A stretch of 64,000 nt of DNA from Pseudanabaenaceae cyanobacterium SKYG29 (GTDB taxonomy: Bacteria; Cyanobacteriota; Cyanobacteriia; Pseudanabaenales; Pseudanabaenaceae), in the NCBI GenBank assembly GCA_025055675.1, contig JANWWT010000005.1:1-64000 (forward strand), given 5' to 3'. The position numbers and the translations under genes were made by a program. The notes under the pieces were generated by a model. The model searched no databases, was not told the origin of the DNA, and saw only the letters and a program-made list of their open reading frames with translations. Within the stretch, counting starts at the first letter, position 1. Each line of letters begins with the position of its first letter. Positions 9,615 to 18,422 of the stretch are shown one piece after another.

Positions 9615-9741
9615 AACGATCCCTCCGCCAAAAAATCCGAGTTCTCTAGGCTCCATCATAGGATAGAAAACTCGGCAAGGATACACAAATTTGGCTATTT
9701 TGAATACCAAAAGTGGTGAATTTCGCTGCAGGAAATAGCAT

Positions 9742-10956
9742 CTAGGGCGCTAGGGCGTTGCCCCGCAGTAAACTCCCGATCGTTTTCAAGGTGATTTTCA
9801 GTTGCACGAGGGGACTAGCGGGCACCACTGTTTTGTAGAGGTAACTGTCAAAGGTGAGTTTTTGCACATCCCGATCGGCGCACATCTCCACAAACGCCTC
9901 TCGCGTGGCATTAGAGCGGTAGAACACCCGTTGCAGCAAGTCCAAGACGACGTAGGTAAGACCGTATTGCTTATCCCAGCGCTGGAGATAGACCTTGAGT
10001 TGGTCTTCAGTGGGTAGACGGCGACCATTATTGCTGAATTCCACGATCGTTTCGGCGCACATCCGCCCTGACTTGGCAGCAAAGTAGATACCTTCCCCAC
10101 TAGACTTAGTGACGTAGCCCGCAGCATCCCCCACCAGGGCTACACGCCCCACTACGCGCCGGGGACGGGGATGTTCAGGAATGGGGTGGGCTTCAATTTT
10201 AATCACCTCTCCCCCGGCAATTCTCTCCTCTGCCCGCTTACGGATGCCTAGCTGCAGTTGCTTGATCTGCTTTTGGTTAGCATGCATCGTGCCCGTACCG
10301 ACCGCCACATGGTCGTATTTGGGGAACACCCAAGCATAGAAATCAGGGGACACATCATCCCCGACATACATTTCCGCTAGCTCTTCGTAGTAGGTCATCT
10401 TGTCCTGGGGTAGGCGAATCCGCTCCTGGAAGGCAATGGCATAGTTATAGTCCCCTGCCTCGATCGCTTTTGCCACGATGGAATTGGCTCCGTCCGCTCC
10501 CACAATCAAGTCAACTGCCATTTCCTTGAGCACTCCCTCCGGTCCACCGCTGGACATATCGGCATAGTGGAGCACATAGGGAGCAGTGCTAGTCTTGGGG
10601 ACATCGATGTGCAGGACACGCCCATTGATTAAATGGGCTCCCAATTGGGCTGCTCGGTTGCGCAGAAATCCATCCAAAATCTCCCGCCGACACATCCCAA
10701 TGTACTCATCCTGGTTATCCAAGGCAATGTCTACCTCCCTATTGCTGGGGGAGATCATTTTCATCTTGCGCACCCGCCGGTCGATAATGTGGTCAGGCAG
10801 GTCAAACTCCGACACCATACAGAGGGGGATAGCGCCACCACAGGGCTTGGCATTGTCCAGTTTGCGCTCAAACAGATAGGTTTCAATTCCTGCTTTGGCA
10901 AGGGTTTCAGCGGCACTAGCACCAGCAGGTCCCCCTCCCACAACTGCAACTCTCAC
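9742..10956 (-). CDS. chlP: Geranylgeranyl reductase
   Basis: 404 residues from a GTG start with AAGGAG 8 bp upstream. The FAD-binding motif VVGGGPAGASAAETLAKAG opens the protein, KPCGGAIP follows, and GRVALVGDAAGYVTKSSGEGIYFAAKSG is the second flavin motif of this family. ChlP reduces the geranylgeranyl group to phytyl using NADPH, for chlorophyll a, phylloquinone and tocopherol. Length and sequence fit cyanobacterial ChlP (about 405 residues) rather than archaeal lipid reductases. The LptA-like gene is 99 bp upstream on the same strand, leaving room for its own promoter. Confidence 0.95.
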   Translation of the reverse strand: MRVAVVGGGPAGASAAETLAKAGIETYLFERKLDNAKPCGGAIPLCMVSEFDLPDHIIDRRVRKMKMISPSNREVDIALDNQDEYIGMCRREILDGFLRNRAAQLGAHLINGRVLHIDVPKTSTAPYVLHYADMSSGGPEGVLKEMAVDLIVGADGANSIVAKAIEAGDYNYAIAFQERIRLPQDKMTYYEELAEMYVGDDVSPDFYAWVFPKYDHVAVGTGTMHANQKQIKQLQLGIRKRAEERIAGGEVIKIEAHPIPEHPRPRRVVGRVALVGDAAGYVTKSSGEGIYFAAKSGRMCAETIVEFSNNGRRLPTEDQLKVYLQRWDKQYGLTYVVLDLLQRVFYRSNATREAFVEMCADRDVQKLTFDSYLYKTVVPASPLVQLKITLKTIGSLLRGNALAP

Positions 10957-11055
10957 GCAATAGGCTCCTTACTCAATAATGTATTGTTAAGATTGTTAAG
11001 CTATGGTAGCACTACCTCTGATAGAGACTCATGCCCCATTCAAGATTATTCACAA

Positions 11056-11520
11056 TTACTCAGTTTTGATGTCCACGGGCGGACTGACCAGTTGTTTGAA
11101 GCGCGGCTTTACCTGTTCAACGGGGGTAGTAGCAGCGAGGGGGTTATTGAGGGCATCAGGGTCATCGAGGATGTAGACGGACTCCACCTGTTGGTTTTCC
11201 TTGGGGGTGGCGGTGAATTGCCCCTCCTCAATCAGGTAGGTAATAGTTTCCGCCTTGATAGTGTTACCCAACTGCTTTACCTGCACATCCCCACGCAACA
11301 CAATTTTCCGTTCCCGCGTGAAGTATTGGGCGGTGGCGGCGGTAGCTTGAATCTGGCGGGCGGGGTAATCCAACTGCACATTGCCAGTGACTGTGATAAT
11401 GCCAGTGCGAATGTTCACTTCTTGCCGCTGGGCGCGAATAATTAGCCTGGTGGTGGCTGGCTGGGCAAAGGTGGGTAGCCCTACTGTCACTAACGCGAGA
11501 ACTGCTGCTAACCGCTGCAT
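11056..11520 (-). CDS. LptA/OstA-like periplasmic protein
   Basis: 154 residues from the ATG at 11520, preferred over 11571 because AGGGAG sits just upstream and a signal peptide follows directly (MQRLAAVLALVTVGLPTFAQ). The mature part shows the OstA pattern of alternating strands: LIIRAQRQEVNIRTGIITVTG, QIQATAATAQYFTRERKIVLRG, VQVKQLGNTIKAETITYLI. LptA proteins form the periplasmic bridge carrying lipopolysaccharide to LptD. Cyanobacterial versions are short, and partners are not nearby. It is divergent from the PLP-enzyme gene at 11609. Confidence 0.8.
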   Translation of the reverse strand: MQRLAAVLALVTVGLPTFAQPATTRLIIRAQRQEVNIRTGIITVTGNVQLDYPARQIQATAATAQYFTRERKIVLRGDVQVKQLGNTIKAETITYLIEEGQFTATPKENQQVESVYILDDPDALNNPLAATTPVEQVKPRFKQLVSPPVDIKTE

Positions 11521-11608
11521 ACACTCTCCCTGGTTTGGCAGTAGATTAACTGTTTTGGGGGGTACCGTCAATTAGGGCTAAGATAAAAAACTGTGCAGGT
11601 GGTCAGCT

Positions 11609-12712
11609 ATGGCGTGGATATATTTCAACTACGGGGGGCAGGGGCTGCTAGCACCAGCGGTCATAGATAAAATCAGGGAGAACTACGCTTACATCGAAAC
11701 TCTGGGAGCATTTTCCCATGGCGCTAATGATTGGATTGCGTCAGAACTGGCGGAAACCCGATCGGTTTTAGCCCACCTCCTGGGCACCACCCCAGAGACC
11801 ATAACCTTGACGCAGAATACGACAGAAGGTTGCAACATTGCCCTGTGGAGTTATCCCTGGCGGGCGGGCGACCATCTGCTGTTGTCAGATTGCGAACACC
11901 CTGGCGTTGTGGCGATTGCCGCAGCCTTGTCCCAAAGATTGGGCGTAAAGTTTAGCTTTTTCCCCCTGTTTGACTATCGGGATAGGGGGGAGGTAGAGGT
12001 ATTAGCCTTACTGGCAGAGCATTTGCAACCCCAGACCAAAATGGTTATGGTCAGTCACATCTGTTGGAATACGGGACAGATTTTGCCTCTGCAGTCAATT
12101 GCCCAACTCTGTCACGATCGGGGCATTTGGTTAGCAGTGGATGCGGCTCAGAGTGTGGGGGTTTTGCCTTTGCAACTAGAGGAGCTGGGGGTAGACTTCT
12201 ATGCCTTTACGGGGCATAAATGGTTGAATGGACCCCTGGGTCTGGGTGGCTTATACGTGGCACCCAGAGTACAGGAAGAGGCTTTAGTCACCTTTGTGGG
12301 GTGGCGGGGCTTAAAGCAAAAACAGGCTAAGTTTGAGGTGGCTAGTTCTGCCTATCCCCTGTTGGGGGCACTGCGACTGGCACTAGAATTAGCCAACCAG
12401 GGGGGGACAACTACTGAACGGTATCAGAGGATAGGACAAAATGCCCAACACCTATGGGCAAGGCTGACCTCTTTGCCTGGCATAAATACTGTTTGCGCAT
12501 CTCCCCCCCGATCGGGCTTAGTTCCTTTCCAGGTAGCTAATTTCTCCCCCCTTGCCCTCTCCCGCCTTTTGGAAGAAAAGTACCGTATTTGTTTACGGTC
12601 GATTCCCCACCCCCCTGCCTTGCGGGCATCCGTGAGCTACAGTACCTCCCCTGAGGACATCGAACAATTGGTGGCAGTGTTAGCCCAAGAACTCAAGGGG
12701 CAAGGTAATTAA
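11609..12712 (+). CDS. Class V PLP-dependent enzyme, cystine lyase (C-DES)-like
   Basis: 367 residues, fold-type I. Visible motifs: the opening YFNYGGQG, TQNTTEGCNIAL, the cofactor Asp in VDAAQSVGV, and the PLP lysine in FTGHKWLNGPLGLGGLYV (about residue 203). The C-terminal part lacks the cysteine-bearing loop of IscS/SufS desulfurases, and the N-terminus resembles the cyanobacterial C-DES lyase, which releases persulfide from cystine and can feed Fe-S assembly. An ordinary NifS-like desulfurase is less likely for that reason. It heads a plus-strand run with the small membrane protein 41 bp downstream. Confidence 0.72.
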   Translation: MAWIYFNYGGQGLLAPAVIDKIRENYAYIETLGAFSHGANDWIASELAETRSVLAHLLGTTPETITLTQNTTEGCNIALWSYPWRAGDHLLLSDCEHPGVVAIAAALSQRLGVKFSFFPLFDYRDRGEVEVLALLAEHLQPQTKMVMVSHICWNTGQILPLQSIAQLCHDRGIWLAVDAAQSVGVLPLQLEELGVDFYAFTGHKWLNGPLGLGGLYVAPRVQEEALVTFVGWRGLKQKQAKFEVASSAYPLLGALRLALELANQGGTTTERYQRIGQNAQHLWARLTSLPGINTVCASPPRSGLVPFQVANFSPLALSRLLEEKYRICLRSIPHPPALRASVSYSTSPEDIEQLVAVLAQELKGQGN

Positions 12713-12753
12713 ACCATCCCAGGGTAGTTTAGACTGGAGAAGACAGATAACTT

Positions 12754-13134
12754 ATGGAAGAGCGGGAACTACTCGATCGTTACAAGCTCCCCCTGCAGCG
12801 ATTGATTGATCTGCAAACCTGGGGACGCTGGTTGTTTAGCGGCACCATGTGGTTAACGATTGGTCTGTTTTCCCTATGGCAGTTACGGCGGGAGATAGCC
12901 CTTATGGCAGAATTTTTCACCTGGGCAGCTGTGCGGGCTACAATTAAGTTCCGTCCCCTTCCCAGCTTGGGCGTGATGTTTTGCGTCAGTACCACCCTCG
13001 CCACCCTGGTTTGGCAGAGTCAGCATATTTTATTTGGTTTCTCTCCCAGAGAATACCAGCGTATGGTGAAATACCTGCAAAGGATTGAGTCCAAGGGTGA
13101 CAAGCATCCCCTCTGGCGGTGGCTGTTTAGCTGA
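12754..13134 (+). CDS. Small membrane protein of unknown function
   Basis: 126 residues. Two hydrophobic segments are clear (WLFSGTMWLTIGLFSLW and LGVMFCVSTTLATLVW), flanked by a charged N-terminus (MEERELLDRYKLPLQRLIDLQ) and a basic C-terminus. I do not recognise a family. The downstream protease start codon follows its stop codon with no gap, so the two are almost certainly one transcript and may work together at the membrane, which is inference. Confidence 0.65.
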   Translation: MEERELLDRYKLPLQRLIDLQTWGRWLFSGTMWLTIGLFSLWQLRREIALMAEFFTWAAVRATIKFRPLPSLGVMFCVSTTLATLVWQSQHILFGFSPREYQRMVKYLQRIESKGDKHPLWRWLFS

Positions 13135-14514
13135 ATGGTGGGATTATACTGGAAAAGGCAGAGTGGTTGTCCTCCTGGTATGTACCTTTTGCCCTGGGTG
13201 CTGTTGCCACCCCCTGTCTTTGCCCAAGACATCAATGAGCAGGTTAATATTCGCGTCTATCGCTTAGCTAGTCCGGCCGTAGTCTCCATTAGAAGTGGCA
13301 ATCGCACAGGCAGTGGCACGATCGTTGACCCCAAGGGACTTGTCATCACCAGCGGTCATGTAGTGCGGGGGCAGAGTCAAGTCACTGTCACCCTTGCTAA
13401 CAAGCAGCGATTTCTTGGGCAGGTGGTGGCGGCTAGCCTCAATCCTGACTTGGCAGTAGTACGCCTAGTGGGAGTCAAGGAAAATTTACCCGCTTTGAAA
13501 CTGGGGACAACAGAACCGATCCAAGTGGGACAAAGGGTTTTTGCCATTGGTGACCCCTTCGGGCGCTTTGCTGGTACCCTCACCACAGGTATTGTCAGTA
13601 GGTTAGATAACGATCGGCAACTCATCCAAACCGATGCTGCCCTCAATCCTGGCAATTCTGGTGGCCCCCTCCTCAACAGCAGGGGAGAACTGATTGGCAT
13701 TAACACCTTGATTTTTAGCCCCAACAACCTGCCCACGGGCATAGGATTTGCCATCAATGCCGAAGTGGCACGGGAATTTTTACGTAGTGTTGAGGGTAGC
13801 TCTGAACGGCGGTCAGCCCTATTACCTAAACGTTTGCCCCTCGATGGACAGCTGTTGGTGGAAACCCTCACCTCCACCGACCCCAAACTACCGGATGGGA
13901 GCTACTACAAACTCTATGATTTCGTGGGCAAGGCGGGGAAAACAGTGGTTATAGAAATGTCCAGCCGTGACCTGGATGCCTATCTTGTCCTCCTTGACCC
14001 TAGGGGAGAACAACTAGCAGAGGATGATGACGGCGGTACAGGTGCTGATGCCCGCATAACCTACACTCTACCAATGGATGGGGTCTACACTCTCTATGCC
14101 AGTTCCTATGAAGCGGGGGTAGTCGGTAGGTTTACTGTGCGCGCCCAAATAGTCGATCGTCCTCCCCGCCATGTCCTCGACCCTGAAAGTATCATTCTCT
14201 ATCGCGTAGGCAATCTAGGGGAGCGGAGTCGGGTCTTAGCCAAGGATGGCAGCTTTTTCGATGTCTACACCTTTGAGGGACGAGCGGGACAGTTAGTCGA
14301 GCTATCCCTGCAGACAGAGGAATTCCAACCCTATCTCCTCCTCTTTAGCCCCGACCAAAAGGTACTAGACCAGAATAAAGGCCTGGCGGGGGGCAAGTCC
14401 GCCACGATCGTGATTCGCCTCCCCCAAACGGGACAGTATCGGGTCGTTGCCAATGCCTATAACCCCAAGGGACGGGGAGAATACATCCTGACAGTGCGCC
14501 AAGTGAACCGCTAG
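13135..14514 (+). CDS. Secreted trypsin-like serine protease with two PPC-type domains
   Basis: 459 residues from the ATG at 13135; an ATG at 13180 gives a cleaner signal peptide (MYLLPWVLLPPPVFA) and could be the true start. The S1C protease domain has the triad His in ITSGHVV (about residue 74), Asp in LNPDLAVVRL (about 105) and Ser in NPGNSGGPLL (about 176). In place of the PDZ domains of Deg/Htr proteases there are two beta-domains resembling bacterial pre-peptidase C-terminal (PPC) domains (about 240-340 and 345-455; YDFVGKAGKTVVIEM, YTFEGRAGQLVELSL). It is likely periplasmic or extracellular. The kinase 43 bp downstream has similar domains outside the membrane. Confidence 0.85.
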   Translation: MVGLYWKRQSGCPPGMYLLPWVLLPPPVFAQDINEQVNIRVYRLASPAVVSIRSGNRTGSGTIVDPKGLVITSGHVVRGQSQVTVTLANKQRFLGQVVAASLNPDLAVVRLVGVKENLPALKLGTTEPIQVGQRVFAIGDPFGRFAGTLTTGIVSRLDNDRQLIQTDAALNPGNSGGPLLNSRGELIGINTLIFSPNNLPTGIGFAINAEVAREFLRSVEGSSERRSALLPKRLPLDGQLLVETLTSTDPKLPDGSYYKLYDFVGKAGKTVVIEMSSRDLDAYLVLLDPRGEQLAEDDDGGTGADARITYTLPMDGVYTLYASSYEAGVVGRFTVRAQIVDRPPRHVLDPESIILYRVGNLGERSRVLAKDGSFFDVYTFEGRAGQLVELSLQTEEFQPYLLLFSPDQKVLDQNKGLAGGKSATIVIRLPQTGQYRVVANAYNPKGRGEYILTVRQVNR

Positions 14515-14557
14515 GGCATAATAGCTATGATGTAAAAAATTATTGCCGTCATTTTCT

Positions 14558-16375
14558 ATGCAATCGGCTATACAGTTGGGGCATACCCTCAAGGATCGGT
14601 ATCTCGTCAAGCGAGTACTGGGACAGGGGGGGATGGGGCGCACCTATCTAGCTGAAGACCTAGAGCGCTTCCGCGAACTCTGTGTCATCAAGGAATTTAT
14701 TCCTCACCCCTCCTCAGAAGAGGCAACTGCTAAGGCAAGGGAGTTATTCCGCCGTGAAGCCAGCCTGCTATATCAGATCAACCATCCCCAAGTCCCCCAA
14801 TTCCGTGCCAACTTTGAAATTGACGGCAGATTGTTTTTGGTGCAGGACTACGTCGAAGGGAAAACCTACCGTGCGCTTTTGCGGGAACGGCTGCAAATAG
14901 GTAAAACTTTCCACGAGGTGGAAGTGATTGATGTTGTCTGCCAAGTACTGGAAATTTTAGCCTACCTCCACGATCGGCAGATCATCCACCGCGACATTTC
15001 TCCCGACAATTTGATGTTGCGCACGGCTGACCACAAAACAGTTTTAATTGATTTCGGCGTGGGCAAGGAGATGGCTACCCACATCCATGACATTTGGGGC
15101 GCTACCATTGCTGGTAAGCCAGGTTATGCCTCCCCTGAGCAACTGCGGACAGGGCAGGTATTTCCCAGTAGTGACATCTATGCCCTAGCGGTAACAGCTT
15201 TGGTATTGCTTACAGGGCGCGATCCCCAGGAATTGTTTGATGAGGTCAATTTAGTCTGGCGGTGGCAGGACTACGTCAGTCTCAGCCCCCATTTCGCCCA
15301 GGTGTTGGAGCGGATGCTCAGACACAGACCTGCCGATCGTTATGCCGATGCCCGCGAAGCCCTGCTGTATCTGCGCCAATCCCAGGTACAGGTGCCCACA
15401 ATGGCAGTGGGGCGTGCCCCTGCTACGACTGACCTCCCCGATCGCACTATGGTCATTACAGCGCCGCCCATGGGTAAACCAACCCGTCCCCAATTGACCC
15501 AAAGGGGAGGTGGCACTAATTGGTTGGTAGGGATTTTCGCCGTTTTCCTGGCAGGGATTGGTTCTTGGGTAGTGTTTTCCTTCCTCAACAGTAACAATAA
15601 ACCTCCAAACCCTACGGCAGAACCCCCGCCACCGCTCGTGCCTGCTAAACCGACCTCAATTTTGAAAGACCTCAAGTTTGGCGACCCCCTCAATTGGTCT
15701 GACCCTAATAAAGCCACTGCTAGCGATCGCATCAATCCCGGCGAAAAAATCATCTACCGTTTGACCGCTAAAAAAGACCAGACTATGACCGCCTCTCTCA
15801 CGGGGGCAAATCTGCAGATGACCCTCCTCTACGAAGACCAAAAACCGATCGATGAGCGATCGAGTAATCTAACTCTGGGCTATTGGCAGGGCAAGTTACC
15901 CGCCAGTGGTGCCTACTTTGTAGAAATCACTCTCCTGGATAACTCCTCGCCCCAGGAATTTCGCCTAGAGGTGACCTTGGTCAATCCTGAGCCACCGCCC
16001 CCAGAAAGGGTCAGCCCACCCACCCCTGCTCCCCCCCAAGAAACAGAAACACCCCCACCTGCTCCTCCTCCGCCAGAAATTGTCACCAAAACCATAGAAT
16101 TTCCTGCCGGTACCTATGGCACATCCGTTGCTGAGTCTATTCAGCCCAATCAAGTCTTCAAATACCAACTGCGATTAGGGGCGGAACAAAAAGTTACCGT
16201 TGCCCACGAGGGGGAAATCAGTGTGGAAGTGTTTGACCCCAATGGAGTTCTGCTAGTAGATGACCGAGATGGTAACCCCAAATCCTTCCAGACTGCCAGT
16301 GAAGGTGTGTATCAAATACTGGTGACGGGTACGAGCAAGCCCACTGACTTTCATCTATACATAGATGCTTTTTGA
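14558..16375 (+). CDS. Membrane Ser/Thr protein kinase with extracytoplasmic PPC-like domains
   Basis: 605 residues from the ATG at 14558; a TTG at 14543 would add five residues. The Hanks-type kinase domain spans about 15-280: glycine loop VLGQGGMGRTYLAED, lysine in CVIKEF, catalytic IIHRDISPDNLML, IDFGVGKE (DFG) and YASPEQL. One transmembrane helix follows (LVGIFAVFLAGIGSWVVFSFL, about 322-345), then Pro-rich linkers and two beta-rich domains similar to those of the preceding protease (GEKIIYRLTAKKDQTM; VFKYQLRLGAEQKVTV). It should sense something outside and phosphorylate cytoplasmic targets, which cannot be named. Its 3' end overlaps pilD by 11 bp. Confidence 0.9.
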   Translation: MQSAIQLGHTLKDRYLVKRVLGQGGMGRTYLAEDLERFRELCVIKEFIPHPSSEEATAKARELFRREASLLYQINHPQVPQFRANFEIDGRLFLVQDYVEGKTYRALLRERLQIGKTFHEVEVIDVVCQVLEILAYLHDRQIIHRDISPDNLMLRTADHKTVLIDFGVGKEMATHIHDIWGATIAGKPGYASPEQLRTGQVFPSSDIYALAVTALVLLTGRDPQELFDEVNLVWRWQDYVSLSPHFAQVLERMLRHRPADRYADAREALLYLRQSQVQVPTMAVGRAPATTDLPDRTMVITAPPMGKPTRPQLTQRGGGTNWLVGIFAVFLAGIGSWVVFSFLNSNNKPPNPTAEPPPPLVPAKPTSILKDLKFGDPLNWSDPNKATASDRINPGEKIIYRLTAKKDQTMTASLTGANLQMTLLYEDQKPIDERSSNLTLGYWQGKLPASGAYFVEITLLDNSSPQEFRLEVTLVNPEPPPPERVSPPTPAPPQETETPPPAPPPPEIVTKTIEFPAGTYGTSVAESIQPNQVFKYQLRLGAEQKVTVAHEGEISVEVFDPNGVLLVDDRDGNPKSFQTASEGVYQILVTGTSKPTDFHLYIDAF

Positions 16376-17174
16376 CCTACAGATTGTGCTCCTGCCGACA
16401 AGTTTTATCCTGGGTGCCTGTGTTGGCAGTTTCATCAATGTTGTTGTCTATCGCCTGCCTCTGGGTATATCGATTATCTATCCCCCTTCTCGCTGTCCCT
16501 CCTGTCAGACCCGCCTGACTCCAAGGGATAACATTCCCATTTTGGGCTGGCTAATCTTGAGGGGGAAATGCCGTTACTGTGGTGCTCCTATCTCCTGGCG
16601 TTACCCGACAGTGGAACTTCTGGTTGCTCTCCTGTTTTTAGCCCTAGTGTGGCGCTTTGGTGCAGAGCTGGGTCTAGCCAGTTTGTTACTCCTGGGAGCT
16701 TTTATTGCCTGGTTAACTACCCTGGCATTAATTGACATTGATACAGAGACCCTCCCCAATTCCCTCACCCAAAGTGGGCTAATTCTGGGTATCTGCTACC
16801 ACGCCCTCCTCAGCACAAGTCCCCAAACCCTGGCACAAAATCTAATTGCCAGCACCATAGGAATTGTCCTGGGTATTTGGTCTTTGAGTCTACTGGGGGT
16901 AACTGCCACCATCTTCCTGGGCAAAGAAGCGATGGGGGGGGGTGACCCCAAACTCCTGGGGATGATCGGAGCTTGGCTGGGCTGGCAGGCAGTGTTAGTT
17001 ACAACCCTAATAGCTGCCCTACTGGGGGTAACGCTTGCGGGAATTGGCAAACTTTTAGGTAGATCAGTGCAGCGTATCCGCTTTGGTCCCTGTCTAGCCC
17101 TTGGTGGCTTGGGGGCGCTTTTCTGGGGGCAATATCTGACGGAACAATACCTTCGGTGGTTCTTCTTTGGCTAA
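16365..17174 (+). CDS. pilD: Type IV prepilin leader peptidase/N-methyltransferase
   Basis: 269 residues, polytopic. The cytoplasmic loop carries two CxxC pairs (CPSCQTRL, CRYCGAPIS), and the aspartyl protease residues sit in LIDIDTETLPN and the GxGD motif GGGDPKLLGMIGAWLGW. It cleaves the leader of type IV prepilins at the inner membrane and methylates the new N-terminus. The start overlaps the kinase gene by 11 bp. The pilMNOQ operon begins about 130 bp downstream behind its own promoter, so assembly functions are clustered. Confidence 0.94.
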   Translation: MLFDLQIVLLPTSFILGACVGSFINVVVYRLPLGISIIYPPSRCPSCQTRLTPRDNIPILGWLILRGKCRYCGAPISWRYPTVELLVALLFLALVWRFGAELGLASLLLLGAFIAWLTTLALIDIDTETLPNSLTQSGLILGICYHALLSTSPQTLAQNLIASTIGIVLGIWSLSLLGVTATIFLGKEAMGGGDPKLLGMIGAWLGWQAVLVTTLIAALLGVTLAGIGKLLGRSVQRIRFGPCLALGGLGALFWGQYLTEQYLRWFFFG

Positions 17175-17249
17175 AATACTGATTAAAACAGACAGTTTCC
17201 GTCATAAATATATTCCAGCGCCAGGGTATAAAGAGAGAAGGAATTTGTA

Positions 17250-17277
17250 TTGACAATATCCCCTAGCAGTCTATAAT
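17250..17277 (+). promoter_or_regulatory. Consensus sigma-70 promoter of pilMNOQ
   Basis: TTGACA at 17250-17255 and TATAAT at 17272-17277 are both perfect consensus hexamers separated by 16 bp. The pilM ATG at 17307 lies about 30 bp downstream. No gene occupies 17175-17294. The match to the housekeeping sigma factor consensus suggests strong constitutive transcription, unless an operator not visible to me lies nearby. Confidence 0.8.
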
Positions 17278-17306
17278 CCACCTCAGACGCACTGTTGTGG
17301 GGCTGT

Positions 17307-18422
17307 ATGACTTTTCTAACAAGCCTATTTTCTGGGGGGACAAAAGGAATTGGGGTTGACATAAATCCCGATCGGGTCAGCTTGGTGGAACTGCAGAAAA
17401 GGGGACAATCTGCCTACAAGATTGCCAGATATGCCAGCGAGCAGCTGCCGGAAGGGGTGGTAGAAGAAGGGCGGATCAACGACCCCATTCAGCTGGGGGA
17501 AATTATCAGGCGTTTACATCAGGAAAACCGGTTTAAGTCCACTAAAGTAGCCACATCCATCCCAGGGCGGGAGACCGTGAGCCGTTTGATCAAGGTTCCC
17601 TCCGAGCTGCAGGGGGACGAGTTGAGGGAAGTTGTCCTCAACCAAGAAGCTAGTTTATATCTTCCCTTTCCCAGGGAGGATGCTGACGTGGACTACGTTG
17701 AACTGGGGGTACAACTAGATGACGATGGCATTGAACGCCGCGAAATTCTAATGGTCGCCACCCCCAAGGAGGTTACGGATACCTATATGCAGGCGATTCA
17801 AGTTGCCCAGCTCAACCTCGATGTCCTAGAAGTCAGTAGCTTTGCTCTCCTGCGTGCCTTCAGAGAAGAACTCAAAAAATATTCCTCCGTTGCTGAGGCA
17901 GTAGCAGTTGTCGATATTGAGTACGAGTCCACGGAGATCACAATTGTAGTAGACGGTGTGCCCCAGTTCTCCCGCACCGTAGGCATCGGTACGTCACAAA
18001 TTCAAAATGCCCAGTTGCGATCGATGAATTTGCCCCCCATTCGCAATACAGAACTAGACCGCATTGAACAGATGACGGTTCCCCTACAAACTATGGATAC
18101 AGCAGGGCTAGGAGGAGGGACTGGTACTCCAGGGGAAGCGGCGGTATTACGGGTCCTCAGTGACCTAGCAGACGAATTGCGGCGTTCCATTGATTTCTAC
18201 ACTAGCCAAACTGTGGGGTCAGACGTGGTACAGCTCCTTGTGTCGGGTCCAGGGGCAGCGATCGAGCAGCTAGATGAATTCTTCAGCCAGCGTTTAGGTA
18301 TTACTGCCAGTCAGGTTGACCCCCTGACGGCACTATCTGTTACTCCTGACCAGAACTACTCTAGGGGTGTGCGGATGAGTATGGCAATTGTGTTGGGATT
18401 AGGACTGAGGGAGGTGGCGTAG
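17307..18422 (+). CDS. pilM: Type IV pilus assembly ATPase-like protein PilM
   Basis: 371 residues from the ATG at 17307; a TTG at 17295 is a weaker option. Actin-like fold: IGVDINPDRVSLVELQKRG at the start, then VATSIPGRETVSR, VAVVDIEYESTEITIVVDG and LLVSGPGAAIEQLDEFFSQRLG. PilM is a cytoplasmic FtsA-like protein that binds the N-terminal tail of PilN and links the pilus platform to PilB/PilT motors. It is the first gene of pilMNOQ; pilN starts directly after its stop. In cyanobacteria these pili drive twitching phototaxis and DNA uptake. Confidence 0.93.
   Translation: MTFLTSLFSGGTKGIGVDINPDRVSLVELQKRGQSAYKIARYASEQLPEGVVEEGRINDPIQLGEIIRRLHQENRFKSTKVATSIPGRETVSRLIKVPSELQGDELREVVLNQEASLYLPFPREDADVDYVELGVQLDDDGIERREILMVATPKEVTDTYMQAIQVAQLNLDVLEVSSFALLRAFREELKKYSSVAEAVAVVDIEYESTEITIVVDGVPQFSRTVGIGTSQIQNAQLRSMNLPPIRNTELDRIEQMTVPLQTMDTAGLGGGTGTPGEAAVLRVLSDLADELRRSIDFYTSQTVGSDVVQLLVSGPGAAIEQLDEFFSQRLGITASQVDPLTALSVTPDQNYSRGVRMSMAIVLGLGLREVA

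Noticed and set aside
10633-11445. Long plus-strand open frame of 270 codons
   Set aside because: It is fully antisense to chlP and the LptA-like gene, both of which have clear family motifs. Its translation has no recognisable domain.
12754-17174. Horizontal-transfer island around the kinase and protease
   Set aside because: No transposase, integrase, tRNA junction or obvious composition change; CGATCG density matches the surroundings.
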